From Mortierella alpina (Eukaryota; Mortierellomycota; Mortierellomycetes; Mortierellales; Mortierellaceae), in contig JANATF010000005.1 in assembly GCA_029449245.1 (NCBI GenBank), positions 1,922,001 to 1,986,000 on the forward strand: a DNA stretch of 64,000 bases, read 5' to 3'. Below, piece after piece: positions 10,601-25,621 of this stretch. The notes under the pieces are model-generated. The model did no database searches, was not told where the DNA came from, and saw only the letters and a program-made list of their open reading frames with translations. How positions within the stretch are numbered: the stretch's first letter is position 1; each line of letters starts with the position of its first letter. The position numbers and the translations under genes were made by a program.

Positions 10601-13600
10601 CCCAGGGCGTCCTTCGCTCTGACGAGATAATGGGCCCTCGCATCGAGTTGAACATGTCAGCGATCAGGTCCCAGTTAAACTGGTATGGTTTGATGAGCGT
10701 GGTCAAAAGCTCGTCCTCCTCGCTCGTCCAAACAATAATGTTCTTTGATGCCAAGGGACCAGGTGGCGTTGGTCTACGAATTGGGGTCATGGGCGGATCC
10801 TTGCTCTTCTTTGGTTGGAAAAGCACAGGTACAATCCTCGGGGGTTCGGTGCCTGGAAGAGCCGTTAAGATCTTGCCTTCGATCTTGGGCACTCTTGCAT
10901 CCTCATCATCGAACTCATCATAGATGGAGGTCGGCTCTCGCATCCGTTTCAAATAGACCACCTGTGATGCCAGCGGACCAAATTCCAGCAAAGGCGGCTT
11001 AGAAGTCATGAGTCGGCTAATCATCGTGACACGACCATGCTCCGCCTCATCCAGATATGCGTCATTGTCGTCAGGGTTGGGTGGCCCGTAGAGGGGCAAG
11101 TCGGGAAACAAGGCGTTCACGTCGAATGTTCCAATGTGCACACCTTCCAGCTGGGCCTCCAGAGTATCGAGTGAGAAAATCGTGACATTGGGGTCAAGAT
11201 CCAGGATCGAGGGTCTGCATTTCTGAAGAACAGCGGGTGAAAGTGGTGGTGGCATCATCAGGAGGTCGTCCTTGGCTCCCTCCTTGAGTTTTGGTATTAA
11301 GGCCTTACTCTCCGCCTCCATAGACTCCTTCTCCTCAGCCGTTACCGGTTTGACAGAACCACTGCCTGAAGAAGCGCCGGTTACCGCGGGCATAGGTGTG
11401 TCCTCCGCCTCAACCTTGATAGTAGTCTCTGCTGATCCGTCTTTGGGTGCCAATGGCTGAGTTCCGTCTACAGTCTCCTGCTTTGTAGCATCGTTTGCAT
11501 TGTCCTCCGAAACCGCTGAAGAGTCTACCATGGTCTCGTCAAGAATATCTTCAATCTTGATAGTCGGCTCTGTAGGCTCCGCGGTCTTTACTACCGTTGG
11601 CGCCTCCATTGTCTCCTTTGGTTGCGATACCTCCACTGCCTCCATTGGTTCTGTCGCCTCGGACATTGCCATCGCCTGCGATGACTGCTCTTGTGTCGGA
11701 CTAGAGTGTGGCTGGCATTCGACAATCTGTCGGGGCTGAGCAATGATCAAAAGAATGAAGGTATGATTATTAGAACTTGTCTTGCAGAGACATAAACCGA
11801 TCATTCAGTAGCGAGAGAATGGCTACGCTCAGACTCGAGCACACTTACCTGAATACAAACAGTTGACTTGTCCTCAGCCTCATGCCAGGCCATCACCCAT
11901 CGCGAAACTTGGTAGGCCGTTGCTACCTTCCAGCGTCTCTCCTCTTTAAAGTCCACCTGGTTCCATCGCATTTCATCCAAGAGGTGATCCCAGTGTGTCT
12001 TTGTCCGCGCGGGGCCGCGATGTTTCTTAATCTGCTTAAAGCTTAGCCGATTTCCTGCCTTAAGAGCTTCTATTCTCTGCATCGCGCGCATCAACTTGAG
12101 TTCCTCCCGTGCAACCTTCCAATCCTTGGTGGTCAACACCTTGCTCGCCGTCTGCAAAGCCTTATAGATCGGTTGGCTTTGAGCCTTGAGCTGCCATGCA
12201 TACAGATCGACATGTCGCTGAGAATGAGAACGCCCAGATGAAGACACCCCGTCCATGGAATCAAAGCGCGAAGATCCATAGCGCGACTCTGACCGTTTCA
12301 TCGTAACGGGAATTGTCGTGGGCTGAGCATGCTTTTTGAATAAGGGTTTGGGTACTGGCGTTGGGAGAAGCATGCTAGGCACAACTTGACCATTCATACT
12401 GACGACGCTCGAAGTGGGGGCTGGGCTGATAGTGACAGTGGCTGAACTGGCGGTGGGGGCTGAGGTCGTGCTGGTGGGGGTAGTGGTGGATGGAGTAGCA
12501 TTGATGGCCGCATTAAGAGTATCAGACGCTGATGCTGGCAATGAGGCGTTGATAGCAGTACCAAGAGTCGTTACAGGAGAGGTAGCGCCAGGTGAGGATC
12601 GGTCGTGTCGGGCTCCAGGCGTGGTAGGCGACCGCTCGGAAGTTGCTCCTAGGATTTCATCCACACTTCTGTGCCGAATGGCTCCACTGACGCCGCGCGT
12701 AACCATCCGCTCAGGCGGAGGAAGCATACGTTTGAGCTTGCGAGAAGGTGAGGTTTCTGCAGAGCCTCCTGGGGTGCTTCCGGGCGTCCTGGGTTCTGGT
12801 GTCATCTGCCGGTCAAGGTGCATTGAAGTGGTGCTCTCCGGCGAGGCTGGATGAGATTTCGGAGATGGGTGATGGTCGTCCTGCGATATGGGTCTCGCAC
12901 TGGAGAGGGCGGGTAATGATGAAGCAGGCTCTTTTTTGATTTCGCTTTCCCTCTCGTCCACGTCCTTCTCGTCCAAGTTCTCGCCGTCTCCCTCCATGAG
13001 CGAGTCTGCAGTGAGGTCTGGGACAACAACAGCGCTCTCAGATGGAGTCATGACTGTGGGGGTGGTGATCTCTTCCTTGACCTGAGCATCTGGTTCCTCC
13101 ATAACAGTGTCTTCATCCATCTCGAGTACTCCTGATGTCGGGTTGGACCTAGTTATGATTCCATTAAAAAAAATGTAGTTAGGCACTATTGACAAGAGCT
13201 CCTGGCGACACACAAAATGGTTCAGCGACGAATAGCCGTCGTGCATTGTCCACTTACTCTGACAACCGGTGTTCCTCCTGGAATGCCTTGAGCTTTTCAA
13301 CATCAATCTTGGATAAGTCCTGCTCGGGCTCTAGACTGGCATCAGTTCCAGCAAGCTGTTTCATATAAAAGAACTGTTGGAGTAGAAAGTCGCGTCGAGT
13401 GAGGATTTCACTAAGAAAAGAAGAAAAATCATAGTGAGTGAGTGAGTAGTGCGGGGAGTATCCTATGACGATGATGCATGTAAGGGGCTGGTTATAGCCA
13501 TACTCAATCTGCTCCTGATGTGCCTTCTCCGACTGCAGCCGCATCTTGAGGATATGGGGTGGCAGCTAGATGAGAGAGTACGAGAGTAAGGGAGTAGTCC

Positions 13601-13689
13601 GTTAACATGAGAGCCATTTAAAACGACTGCATAGGGAACACAGGGTAAGAGGGACGGCGGCGCCTTACATCTTTGTTCACCTCTGCCAT
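7693..13689 (-). CDS. EAF1: NuA4 scaffold Eaf1/Vid21 (HSA + SANT, poly-Q tail)
   Basis: Platform subunit of the NuA4 histone acetyltransferase complex in the nucleus. Exons: 13689-13669, 13565-13504, 13410-13258, 13148-11849, 11735-10322, 10212-10019, 9903-7693; 1784 aa. Domains in order: short helical N-terminus; long Ser/Thr/Pro-rich acidic region; HSA domain at about 430-508 (MRWNQVDFKEERRWK and AYQVSRWVMAWHEAEDKS), which docks actin-related proteins; a second acidic region; a SANT/Myb domain at about 845-905 (VWTSEEDELL, FNWDLIADMFNS, RTPWDCYEKW); a basic stretch; then about 740 residues dominated by Gln with Ala, Leu and Pro. HSA plus SANT without a SNF2 ATPase separates Eaf1/Vid21 from p400/Domino. 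The first exon codes only seven residues; its ATG is the first that keeps the frame. Confidence 0.9.
7705..9690 (-). repeat. CAG/CAA-type low-complexity tract encoding poly-Q
   Basis: Nearly 2 kb of mixed CAG, CAA, CTG and GCC codons in the last EAF1 exon. Runs of up to about 13 Gln alternate with AQAQA and LQLQ patterns. The mixing of CAG and CAA indicates an old, selected tract rather than a freshly expanded microsatellite. The opposite strand and shifted frames give long artefactual Leu- and Ala-rich open frames. Confidence 0.85.
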
Positions 13690-14646
13690 ATTGAGGGAAC
13701 TCGAATCTGTTGGAGGTCGAACAATCAGGTAAACGCCAGCCAGAGGAGGGGTTTTCCTGATGTGTTATTGTTGAGATGTGCGCGGTACGTTCAGCTGCAG
13801 CACGAGTGTTGGGGTGATAGTGTTGCTGTGGAGTCTCGCAGGCAGCAGAGTGCGTGATCCTTGCGTGGAGATTAGAGGTGGTACGCGATGACAATATACT
13901 TTAGGGGAGGGGATCTAGTATCAAAGAGCAGAGGAGCAAGGGAGGTTAGGTCAAGGCAGGTTAGTTAGGACCCCAAGGTATGACAGCTGTGGCAGAGTGC
14001 GCGTTGTTCGCCATATCTAGCTGTCTATGGTCTTTATTTCCTAACGTGCGCACATGACCGCGCAGGGAGCTGCCAAGCAAACGCACGAAAAAAAGGGATG
14101 AAAATTTTTCATGTCGGGCCAGCAGGAAGGGAGTGCGGAAGGAAAAGAGGGAGGGATGGGTTTGGGCTGGGGTGGTGCGCAGTCGAAAAGAGCAGGCAAA
14201 AAAAAGACGGGAGGGACTCCAAAAGAAGCAGACAGCGGAAATAACGAGAGGGCGCACGGCGTGCGACGGCATGGGCCGATGGGGCCCGGCGGATGGGACG
14301 GGCGATGATCCATCGCTTGGCAGAGCACTTACCCCGGGCGCAGCTGGATCCAGGATGGCCACGGACAATGGCAGGATGACGAGGGGAGGCAGAGAGATGA
14401 GAGGTGCAGAGGGGCTGGCAGATGATGATGGCCAGGCGGACAGGCCAGCAGCTGAGAAAATACAAAAAAGTCGGGTGTGTGTGGGCACTCTGCAGAGGTC
14501 AGACTTGCTCAGAGGGGCAAGCGGTGTTTTTTTTCTTTGGGCGTCTGTCTGGGCTGGGCCGGGTGCGCATTTGTATTTTGTTATTTTTTCCGCTCACGGT
14601 AGCTTCGGTGACGTATTACGTAGTGGAAGTAAGCTTTTTCAACCAT
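13690..14646. other. Intergenic, EAF1 promoter / LysRS 3' flank
   Basis: About 950 bp between the EAF1 start and the stop of the lysyl-tRNA synthetase. The part next to EAF1 is moderately GC-rich and carries only short frames without motifs. A TGACGTA element (about 14608), resembling a bZIP/CRE half site, lies near the tRNA-synthetase end. No gene seen. Confidence 0.5.
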
Positions 14647-16967
<2,321 letters not shown>

Positions 16968-17050
16968 GGACGGGAGACGAAGTGCTCGGATCAATTCAGG
17001 GACGGGAGAGGCGCAAAATCAAACCTGTGGCTGTGGGACTGCATATTTTA

Positions 17051-17631
17051 CTAGACAAAGAAGATAGCAAGTGCGCTCAGGCCACTAATGATCAAGGCAA
17101 GCCCCCGTAGCACGGCCTGGGATGAGGCCGCACGCGCGACAGATTTCGAGATGTTGCCGGAGGGAAGTCCGGCATCATCTTCGACATCGATCTCTGACTT
17201 GACCACAGACATAGACTCGGTTCCACCAGATCCACCCCGCATCACTAGATCGTCTTCGCCCGCGACACTCTCCACAAGGAAATCTTGGATGGACTCTTGG
17301 CTTCCTGGCGAATAAGCGTCTTCTCTGCTTTCAGCAACTGCTACGTGATCCCCTCTCTTCAGCATTATTGCTGGCAAGGTACCCAGTATTCGAGGACGTG
17401 GCTAATCGGAAGCAAAAGTCAAGAACATTAAAAGACTGTCTTGGGTCATGGCAGCTGAAAGGGTGGTGTACAAGCCCATACCTGGTATCCGAGGGAATCT
17501 GTGATCCGTTGCTGCGGCGGAAAGTACGCTGAATATATAGCAGGTATAACGCCGGCATTTCCAAGAATACCCAATTGTGCTATGGTAAGAACCAAATGGC
17601 ACCACAGCCAGAGTGTGATAGATGCTTTCAT
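17051..17631 (-). CDS. Small protein with signal peptide and C-terminal hydrophobic tail
   Basis: Not recognised. Exons 17631-17482 and 17401-17051 (intron GTATGG..ATTAG), 166 aa. Residues 1-27 are a typical cleavable signal sequence. The middle is hydrophilic and acidic (Asp, Glu, Ser, Gly). The last 18 residues are a clean hydrophobic segment directly preceded by small residues (ARAASS) and a basic RG, as in a GPI-attachment signal or a tail membrane anchor. It lies 83 bp upstream of the LysRS start on the same strand and 406 bp downstream of SAC1. A cell-surface or endomembrane role is inference. It could be a lineage-specific gene. Confidence 0.55.
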
Positions 17632-18037
17632 TGTACGGCAATGCGATACGAATTTTTTTTTTGTTCAAGGCGAGGATATGTGTCCAGAGTTGAAAAATTG
17701 AGCCTCTTCCTAGAAGAGGAAGAGAGTGGCCTTCCAACTTTAACGTATTCGCTTGTGAAAAGGAGTGTAGAAAGGGAGGTCACTGCCCTGAGCTACACTT
17801 GCTCTCAAACTCTTTGCTAACGCACACCGAGTTTTAGCACTCAGCTCTTCAGTTTCTGATGCTCTTTAGGGAGGTCCTGCGAGACTGGAAGGTACGTTAG
17901 GGCGATAAGGGGTGGATGGACTCTTTGGGGAGACTCCAGGCAAGTAAATACAGTATGCCCAATGGACATGAAGGAACAGACCACGAGAATTCATGATGTA
18001 TGCCTCGTTGGCTCTCTCCTTAAAACGCTTTTATCGT
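17632..18037. other. Intergenic between small membrane protein and SAC1
   Basis: About 400 bp serving as the 3' flank of SAC1 and the promoter of the 166-aa gene. No motif or additional gene recognised. Confidence 0.5.
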
Positions 18038-21000
18038 CTACTCATTCTTCCATCCTAGCTCAATTTCCGCCGTTCCCAACGTCGCCTCAGACTGGACCTT
18101 TGGATACTGATTCAGTGGAAGATCATAGCCCAGTGGCACTAGCCTTGGCCAGTTCACGTAACACACACCATTGGCGAGGATAAACTTGATTGTATAAACC
18201 ATGACGGCGATCCAGAACGACGCAAACATAATGACATGGCTGCTGAATATGGCTATTTGTCGATAGAGGAAAAAAGAGAAGTCAGCATTGATATATCATC
18301 ATGCACAGCACAGTGCGGAGCTTTGCAAATTTCATCGCATACTCGCATACTTTCTGGGATAATGGCGCAGGCCGTCAGCATGGCAAAACCAACGACAATC
18401 AGAAGAGGAATGGCTTTGAGATGCAGAGGGCGGGTATCAACTAACGGGTATGACGCCACATCTTGAACATCATACACCAAAAACAGGTCGTACGCGTCCT
18501 ACAATGTTACAGGTGGCAAGAGTGTTAATATCAAATAAGTATAGGACGCCAACGTCTCTAGGAACCGGAGCGCATGCACTGTTTCTTACCTGTCTTGCTC
18601 CGTCCAGAAAGTTGTTTTTGACATAACGGACAATTGAATTTTGAAGGTCCTGAAGTGCTCCAGCTTTTGTTCGTTGCCCAGTCCTAAAGTTAAATAGAGG
18701 CGAAGATGAGAGACCTGAACGACTTGCACGAGGTGAAATATCGCCTGGAATCGAGAAAGCCAAATATACCTTGTAAAGTCGGTTTTCAATGCCCCAGTAC
18801 CCGAGTATGCACAGCTCACGACGTCGGCATTGTCGGCCCAAACTATAATTGCATAGAATGTTAGACACGCTACCATAGTTTACGAGATCGTTCAAGAGAA
18901 ATAATGGGTAAACATGAGTATTTTTTTACCATTGCGGAAGAGCGACTCAAACTGTTCTGATGACTCGAACTGTTCTCCTATTGCGAGGATGCCGACTTCC
19001 TGCAGTTGCCGATTAAGAACCCACCGCGAAATAACGGATTGAACCACATTTGTTCTGTCTAGACAGTCCATGCAGTTGGTGCGGACAACAGACGTTTGCT
19101 TTTGATAAACTCTTTGAATTCCGTATCTACTCGCCTCGGCTTTGAAGTAGCTAAAAGGTGTAAAGTATATCATAGACAAGAGTGAGCCGCGGTCCGTTTT
19201 ACACTGCAATGTTGCTCCGAACCGCATATCGTACCCTTGCGTGACAAGATCGTGGTGAAAGTGATCCAGGAGAAGAGAGACGCGATGCCACCGCATTTTG
19301 CTGCACTCGTTGTGGAAGTCGAAGTGAAAATACTTGATTTGAGGGTCGCTCAGAATAGCAATCTGCTTGGAAAATGCCGTGCCCATAGGCCCTTCGTACC
19401 CTTTCTTGTTGATAAGATTGATTACGAGCTGTGGCCCATAGAACTTCTTCTGAGCCTCAAAATGTCGGCGAAATGCAGTTTCCTGGCGATACAGCGAGAA
19501 AAGAGGAGTTGTCAAAACAGGACCGTGAGCGTAAGAGCTGACCATGTCGCACTATGCGATGCTTACGGTTTGTGGATTGTCAAACACCTGGAGCTTCGGC
19601 GTATATTTGATGTTATTGATCTGGGCCCAGAAAATAGGGATCGATCCACGCGTTTGAACATGGGATAGCATGGTATAGCTTCCAGGTATAGCCATTCCTT
19701 GTGCCTTCGGAGATGAGTCCACCACAGTTATCTGCTCTGTCTCGTTGAAGTTGGAGACGTTTCCCTGTGCATCGATTCCACGAGAAAAATAACGGGTACC
19801 CGCGCGATGACGCGATCGGCGGGAGATGAGGGCGAAGGTGAAGGGTCTTTTGTTGATCTCCGACTGTTGAATCTCCACAAATCCATTCATGATCGGCAGA
19901 ATGAAGTTGCTCAGCTAAAGCAAAATGGACCGAACATTAGTATGGTGTAGCCTACGATACTGTACTCCGAGCATTCTCCTAGAACGCAAGACACCTACGT
20001 CCTGATCTCTGTATAACCTCGTGTGTTCAATGAACTTTGTGTGAAGTCGATAGTTCCAGAAGAACCGCTCATCGGCCTATACAGTAAGGTTGTAGAAGAG
20101 ACATTAAGGAAAGGTAACATATCGCACAGTGTTACGGTAGCCGCATGTCAGTTTTTCACAGACAGCAAGTTTTGGACTAACCCGTTCCCAAAGAGGGCTC
20201 GCGTTACCCCTCAGATCCGACTGGCGTTGAAGGGTGTGGGTCAGCTCGTAATCGTACGAGAAATGAAACTCTCCTGACTGAAGGTGCGAGTGCAGTAGCG
20301 AAATGTAGGATGACTCCTCTCCGATCTAGTTCACGAGAAGGGAGAACATTCTTGATTGTAAGCTCGTGTCGACGTTTTAACACCTCCTTGCGCTCCTGAA
20401 TATAGTCCCTGGCATCTTACCTGTGCCTCGGACAGGGCCAGGTTATTACGCGCGAGGGGCAGGACCTTGTAATCCTTGAGTTTGAAGATGTCGTGTTCTC
20501 CTAAGCGCCCTACTTTTGTCCTGTCCGTGATTACGATCATATACTCACCTAAAGAGAAGAGCCAACAAACCCAGTTTTAGTCAAGATGCGTTTAAAGCGG
20601 TTGCTCATTGGGTCTGAGCTGAGGCACGTACCCGCCAGTAGCCGAATGAATCCAATAATGCCGTAGATCGTCATGACTTCCTCGTCCGCCAACACCCTGC
20701 CTGCGGGAGCTAGAAATCGAAGAGAGAGTGCGCGTTTAGTAGGTGCCTCCAGTGCATGCCATCTTGAACTGGGCCGTGGAGACTATTGACTGAAAAAAGG
20801 TACCATTCAAGCGGACCTCTCCCGTGGTGCGTTGAATGACAATATTTTCTGTTACAACCGAGGGATCATTGTACACGGGCTCCAACGTGAACGTGTCGGT
20901 GTTGGTGTAGCTGTTGATTGAGAGAGGCAGCGCGTGAGAGGAGTGCGGATCAGCGTTAGGTGGATGTTCGAACGATGCTCGAGCTTGCGTGGTCGGGTAC

Positions 21001-21046
21001 GAGATCTCGCTGCTGCTTACAGACGTAGCGAGTTATGGATGGGCAT
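18038..21046 (-). CDS. SAC1: Phosphoinositide phosphatase Sac1
   Basis: ER/Golgi membrane phosphatase that dephosphorylates mainly PI4P. Thirteen exons: 21046-21021, 20910-20804, 20709-20632, 20548-20421, 20325-20182, 20076-19999, 19914-19567, 19482-19235, 19150-18930, 18842-18770, 18683-18590, 18498-18351, 18252-18038; 635 aa. Seen: the SacN region (GFIRLLAGEYMIVITDR), the RTGKR-like and NFNETEQI blocks of the Sac domain, and the catalytic Cx5R loop RTNCMDCLDRTN with Cys412 and Arg418. The WADNADVVSCAYSGTGALK block follows. Two hydrophobic segments close to the C-terminus (in exons 12 and 13) match the paired membrane anchor of the family. One donor is GTTAGT and one is GTACCT; both are needed to keep the frame. 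It is head-to-head with KGD1 across about 980 bp. Confidence 0.93.
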
Positions 21047-22022
21047 TATGCTCACTCTTCTAGTGGACTGGGCCGCTCTAAGTGCTTGAGTCTAAAAGTG
21101 CCGTGAGATGAGCGGCTGTCGAGGATGATGGGAAAGATGAATAGCCACTGGGGAAGACAAGAAGGTGGGGGGACTGCTGCTTAAAATCTAATGGGAAATT
21201 TCTGCACCCTGACCGAGCGACTGAGCGAGAGCACAGGGCACATTTGCACAACCTCCCTCGGCGGACAACGTGTCTCTCCCAAACACGCACGATCCATGGA
21301 CAGCACACAGCTCAACTGCATACTGTGCTGGATAATAAACTCGGGTCGGGCGAGAGACTCTGGTAGCCCGGAGAAGCACTGGCTCCGCGTTTCCTTCTTT
21401 TATGCTCCCGATGGGCTTGCAGCGCGAAGTTGTCCTTCCGCAAGCCCTGAAACTCCGGCGGCCTGAGTCATTTGAGGTACGCTTGGAAGAGTACAAGGCT
21501 TCTGCAAACACCTTGAGGACAGCTCATACCCCACCAAAACATGAGGACGTAGACAGAACCGGGTTTTTGGATTGCTTCAGACAGGGACATTATTTTTGCA
21601 TCTCGACGGCCACCCACGGACTGGTGTCCAGTGCTGACTGCAGGGGTCGGAAGTTTCTTCACAGGAGCGCAGGTGGCTTAGCCAACGAGTAGGGCTTCGC
21701 TGCCCCCAACGGGATCACCCATAAACACAGGCCCTCGTTTTGTCTTTTTCTCCACCTCTCCTCTCCATTCCAGTCCTCGCCACCCCACTCCGCTCTCCTC
21801 ACTCTCACCCGTCTTCTCCACTCCTCTACGCTTCTGCTCTCTCTCAGAGTACTCTCGTCTCTCGTCCTCGTCTCTCTTTCCTCCGGACGGATTAGACCCA
21901 AGACTAGTCTGCAGCCACTGAAGAATCTTCTTCCCCCCCGATTCACAGAAAGCGTCTGCTTCATGCCCCTGCGGTTTTAGACCTTTGTTCTTCTGTTATT
22001 TTCGCATATCCAGCACCTCGCC
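21047..22022. other. Intergenic, divergent SAC1/KGD1 promoter region
   Basis: Contains a long pyrimidine-rich stretch (about 21725-21960) immediately before the KGD1 start, a common core-promoter type for highly expressed fungal genes. No TATA box or gene recognised. Confidence 0.5.
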
Positions 22023-25000
22023 ATGCCTTTCCCCCTTAGCTCGTTGGCCCGTGCCGCCTCCACCCCCATGGCGCGCCACTCGGCCCTCATGATGCGCTCC
22101 ACCCTCGCTCGCACCACCGCCCCTGTCGCCACCTTGATGTCTATCCGCAAGGCATCGACCGCTGCTCCCAAGGACAATGTGCCTGCCAAAGACGCCTTCC
22201 TGCAGGGCAACTCTGCCAGTTATGTCGAGGAAATGTACTCTGCCTGGCTCAAGGATCCTTCATCGGTGCATCTCTCGTGGCAAATCTACTTCCGGAATCA
22301 GTCCAGCGGAATGTCCTCCTCCCAGTCATTCCAGGCTGCTCCCACAATCCCCCCAAGCGGCGGTGTTCCTTCCCTTGTCCCCGGTGGTCAGGTTGGATCC
22401 TCGGAGGTTATTGACCACTTGAAGATTCAGCTTCTTGTCCGTGCGTACCAGGTTCGTGGCCACCATGTCGCCCGTTTGGATCCCCTCGGAATCAACAAGA
22501 CGGACTTGGCTGCTGTCTCGCCTCGTGAGCTGGACCTGACCCACTATGGCTTCTCGGAGAGAGATCTCGACCGCTCTTTCTCGCTGGGACCTGGTATCCT
22601 GCCCGGATTCCTCGAAACTGGCAGCAACAAGACCCTGCGCGAGATTGTTGACCATCTGAAGAGCATCTACTGTAAGCTATCGCGTCGTTTTCCTTTTGGG
22701 GTCAAGAATATGCATGGACACAAAAGCGGCCGTTCATTATGATGCGATTGTGCATGCGGAGGTCGGAGTGCTCAACTAGTGGTCATTGCCCAATCATTGC
22801 TGTACCACGGACAACCCACCTGCTCAGACTGGCTGCTTGTCATTTTTCGCCGCCATCAACTACATGATACAAACCTCTATGTCTTTCTTGGCCTTAACAA
22901 CTTCACTTTCTGTTCTACGCACTAGGCGGCTCCATTGGTGTCGAGTACATCCACATCCCCGACAGAGAGCGCTGCGACTGGATCCGTCAGCGCGTCGAGG
23001 TTCCCCGCCCTTACAAGTACACTACTGAGGAGAAGACTATGATCTTGGATCGTTTGATTTGGTCCGACTCCTTCGAGCGCTTCATCGCATCAAAATACCC
23101 CAGCGAAAAGCGCTTCGGTCTTGAGGGTGGTGAGAGTTTGATTCCTGGAATGAAGGCTTTGGTAAGTCCCCACGATTGCCCTGCTTGTTCCCTTGCCCAT
23201 CTTAAAATATGCTCTGTTGCTGACCACTTTGTCGTTCCTACATCCTCCATATCAGATTGATCGTTCGGTCGAGCACGGTGTCGAGTCTATTGTGATGGGT
23301 ATGCCCCATCGTGGTCGTCTCAATGTCCTCTCGAACGTTGTCCGTAAGCCCCACGAGTCCATCTTCTCAGAGTTCAGCGGCAACTCTGCCCAGGACGGAT
23401 TCTCTGGAGACGTCAAGTACCACTTGGGAATGAACTACGAGCGCCCCACCCCATCGGGCAAGCCCGTCCACCTGTCCTTGGTGGCCAACCCCTCGCATTT
23501 GGAGGCCGCCGATGGCGTTGTTCTCGGAAAGACCCACGCCATTCAGCACTACATGGACGATAAGGAGAGGACCCGCTCGCTCGCTGTCCTTTTGCACGGA
23601 GATGCTGCCTTTGCAGGACAGGGTGTTGTGTATGAAACTCTTGGATTCATGGATTTGCCCGCCTACTCCACTGGAGGCACCATTCACATTGTTGTCAACA
23701 ACCAGATTGGTTTCACTACCGACCCTCGCTTCGCCCGCTCGACTGCCTACTGTACCGATATTGCAAAGTCGATCAACGCCCCCATCTTCCATGTGAACGC
23801 CGATGATGTCGAGGCTGTCAACTACGTTCACCAGCTGGCTGCCGACTGGCGCAAGGAGTTCCACACGGATGTTGTGATTGACTTGGTTTGCTACAGACGT
23901 CATGGACACAACGAGACCGATCAGCCCAGCTTCACCCAGCCCATCATGTACAAGGCCATTAATGGTCAAACTCCCGTTATTGAGAAGTACATTGACCAAT
24001 TGGTCAAGGAGGGCACCTTCAAGACTGAGGAGATTGATGAGATGAAGAAGCGCGTTTGGAACATTCTCGAGGAGAACTATGCCAAGAGCAAGGATTACAA
24101 GAATAAGTCCAAGGAGTGGATGACCAGCTCTTGGCACGGATTCAAGTCTCCCGCCGAGTTGGCCACGGAGATCCTTCCAACCTTCCCCACCGGTGCCTCA
24201 ATGGAGACTTTGAAGCACATCGGTAACACCATCAGCTCAACCCCCCCTGGGTTCAAGATTCACTCCAACCTGGCTCGTATTATGAAGGCTCGTGCCAAGA
24301 CCATCGAGACTGGATCCAATATCGACTGGGCCACTGCTGAGGGACTGGCCTTCGGCACTTTGCTCTCAGAAGGCAAGCACGTCCGTTTGGCCGGCCAGGA
24401 TGTCGAGCGTGGAACTTTCTCGCACCGCCACGCTGTCCTTCACGACCAGGAGACCGACAAACTGCATGTTCCCCTCAAGAACTTGGGCCACGGCCAGGCT
24501 GCTTTCTCGATCAGCAATTCTTCGCTCTCAGAGTTTGGAGCCCTCGGATTCGAGCTCGGATACTCTCTTGTCAACCCCAACTCGCTCATTCTCTGGGAGG
24601 CCCAGTTCGGTGACTTTGCTAACAACGCCCAGTGCATTATTGACCAGTTCATCGCCTCTGGAGAACAAAAGTGGCTCCAGCGCACCGGTCTGACCATGCT
24701 GTTGCCCCATGGCTATGATGGCCAGGGACCCGAGCATTCGAGTGCCCGTATTGAGCGTTACCTCCAAATGTGCGATGACCACCCCAACGTCTACCCCTCT
24801 GAGGAGAAGATCAATCGCCAGCATCAGGACTGCAACATGCAGGTAGTGTACTGCTCGACCCCTGCCAACTACTTCCACGCTCTCCGTCGCCAGATTCACC
24901 GCGACTACCGCAAGCCCCTGGTTGCCTTCAACTCTAAGTTGTTGCTTCGTCACCCCATGGCTCGTTCGACTTTGAACGACATGTCGGGCGATACCCGCTT

Positions 25001-25469
25001 CCAGCGTTTCATCCCTGAGGTCGAGGAGGAGAAGCTCGTCAGCAATGACAAGATCAAGAAGCACATTCTCTGCTCTGGTCAGGTCTACTATGCTCTGGTG
25101 AAGGCTCGTGAACAGAACAAGATCAATGATGTCGCCATCTCCCGTGTTGAGCAGCTCAACCCCTTCCCCTACGACCGTGTCAAGGAGCACAGCGAGAAGT
25201 ACCCCAATGCCGAAATTGTCTGGTGCCAGGAAGAGCCCTTGAACATGGGCGCATGGGCTCACGTCGCCCCCCGTATCCGCACGTCGCTCCGGGAGACTTC
25301 CAACCACGCCAACAAGGAGCCTCGCTATGCCGGTCGCGAGCCCTCAGCTTCGGTCGCCACTGGTAACAAGAAGGGTCACTTGGCTGAGGAGTACGCCTTC
25401 CTCGCTGAAGCCCTCATTGGTGAGGCCAAGAAGCCCTCTGATGTCGTCGGAGGTGTCCCCGTCTTCTAA
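22023..25469 (+). CDS. KGD1: 2-oxoglutarate dehydrogenase E1 component, mitochondrial
   Basis: Thiamine-diphosphate-dependent E1 of the 2-oxoglutarate dehydrogenase complex in the TCA cycle. Exons: 22023-22671, 22926-23161, 23256-25469; 1032 aa, the family's normal size. Residues 1-45 form a Ser/Ala/Arg-rich matrix-targeting leader. Next is the E1-specific N-terminal segment ([14 protein letters not shown]), which contacts E2. The [11 protein letters not shown] block follows, then the ThDP/Mg site with [16 protein letters not shown] (about 405) and NNQIGF. The C-terminal transketolase-like halves carry [17 protein letters not shown] and [13 protein letters not shown]. Codon use is strongly C-ending, unlike its neighbours, which suggests high expression. 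AATAAA signals at 25589 and 25597 follow the stop. Confidence 0.96.
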
Positions 25470-25621
25470 GCCCGAGTTCCTGCTACATATTCTGAGGTGA
25501 ACTCAACTTCCCACAGATCTATTTTTGAATCGCCACTCTCGACAGCATCATTCCCTCCCTTACATTATTCAACCCGACAACACCCCTGAATAAAGAAATA
25601 AAAATATACTAATCCTGTACA

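Noticed and set aside
23367-25307. Minus-strand frames of 256 and 259 aa inside KGD1
   Set aside because: Mirror images of a strongly C-ending codon pattern; no domain, and KGD1 itself is certain.
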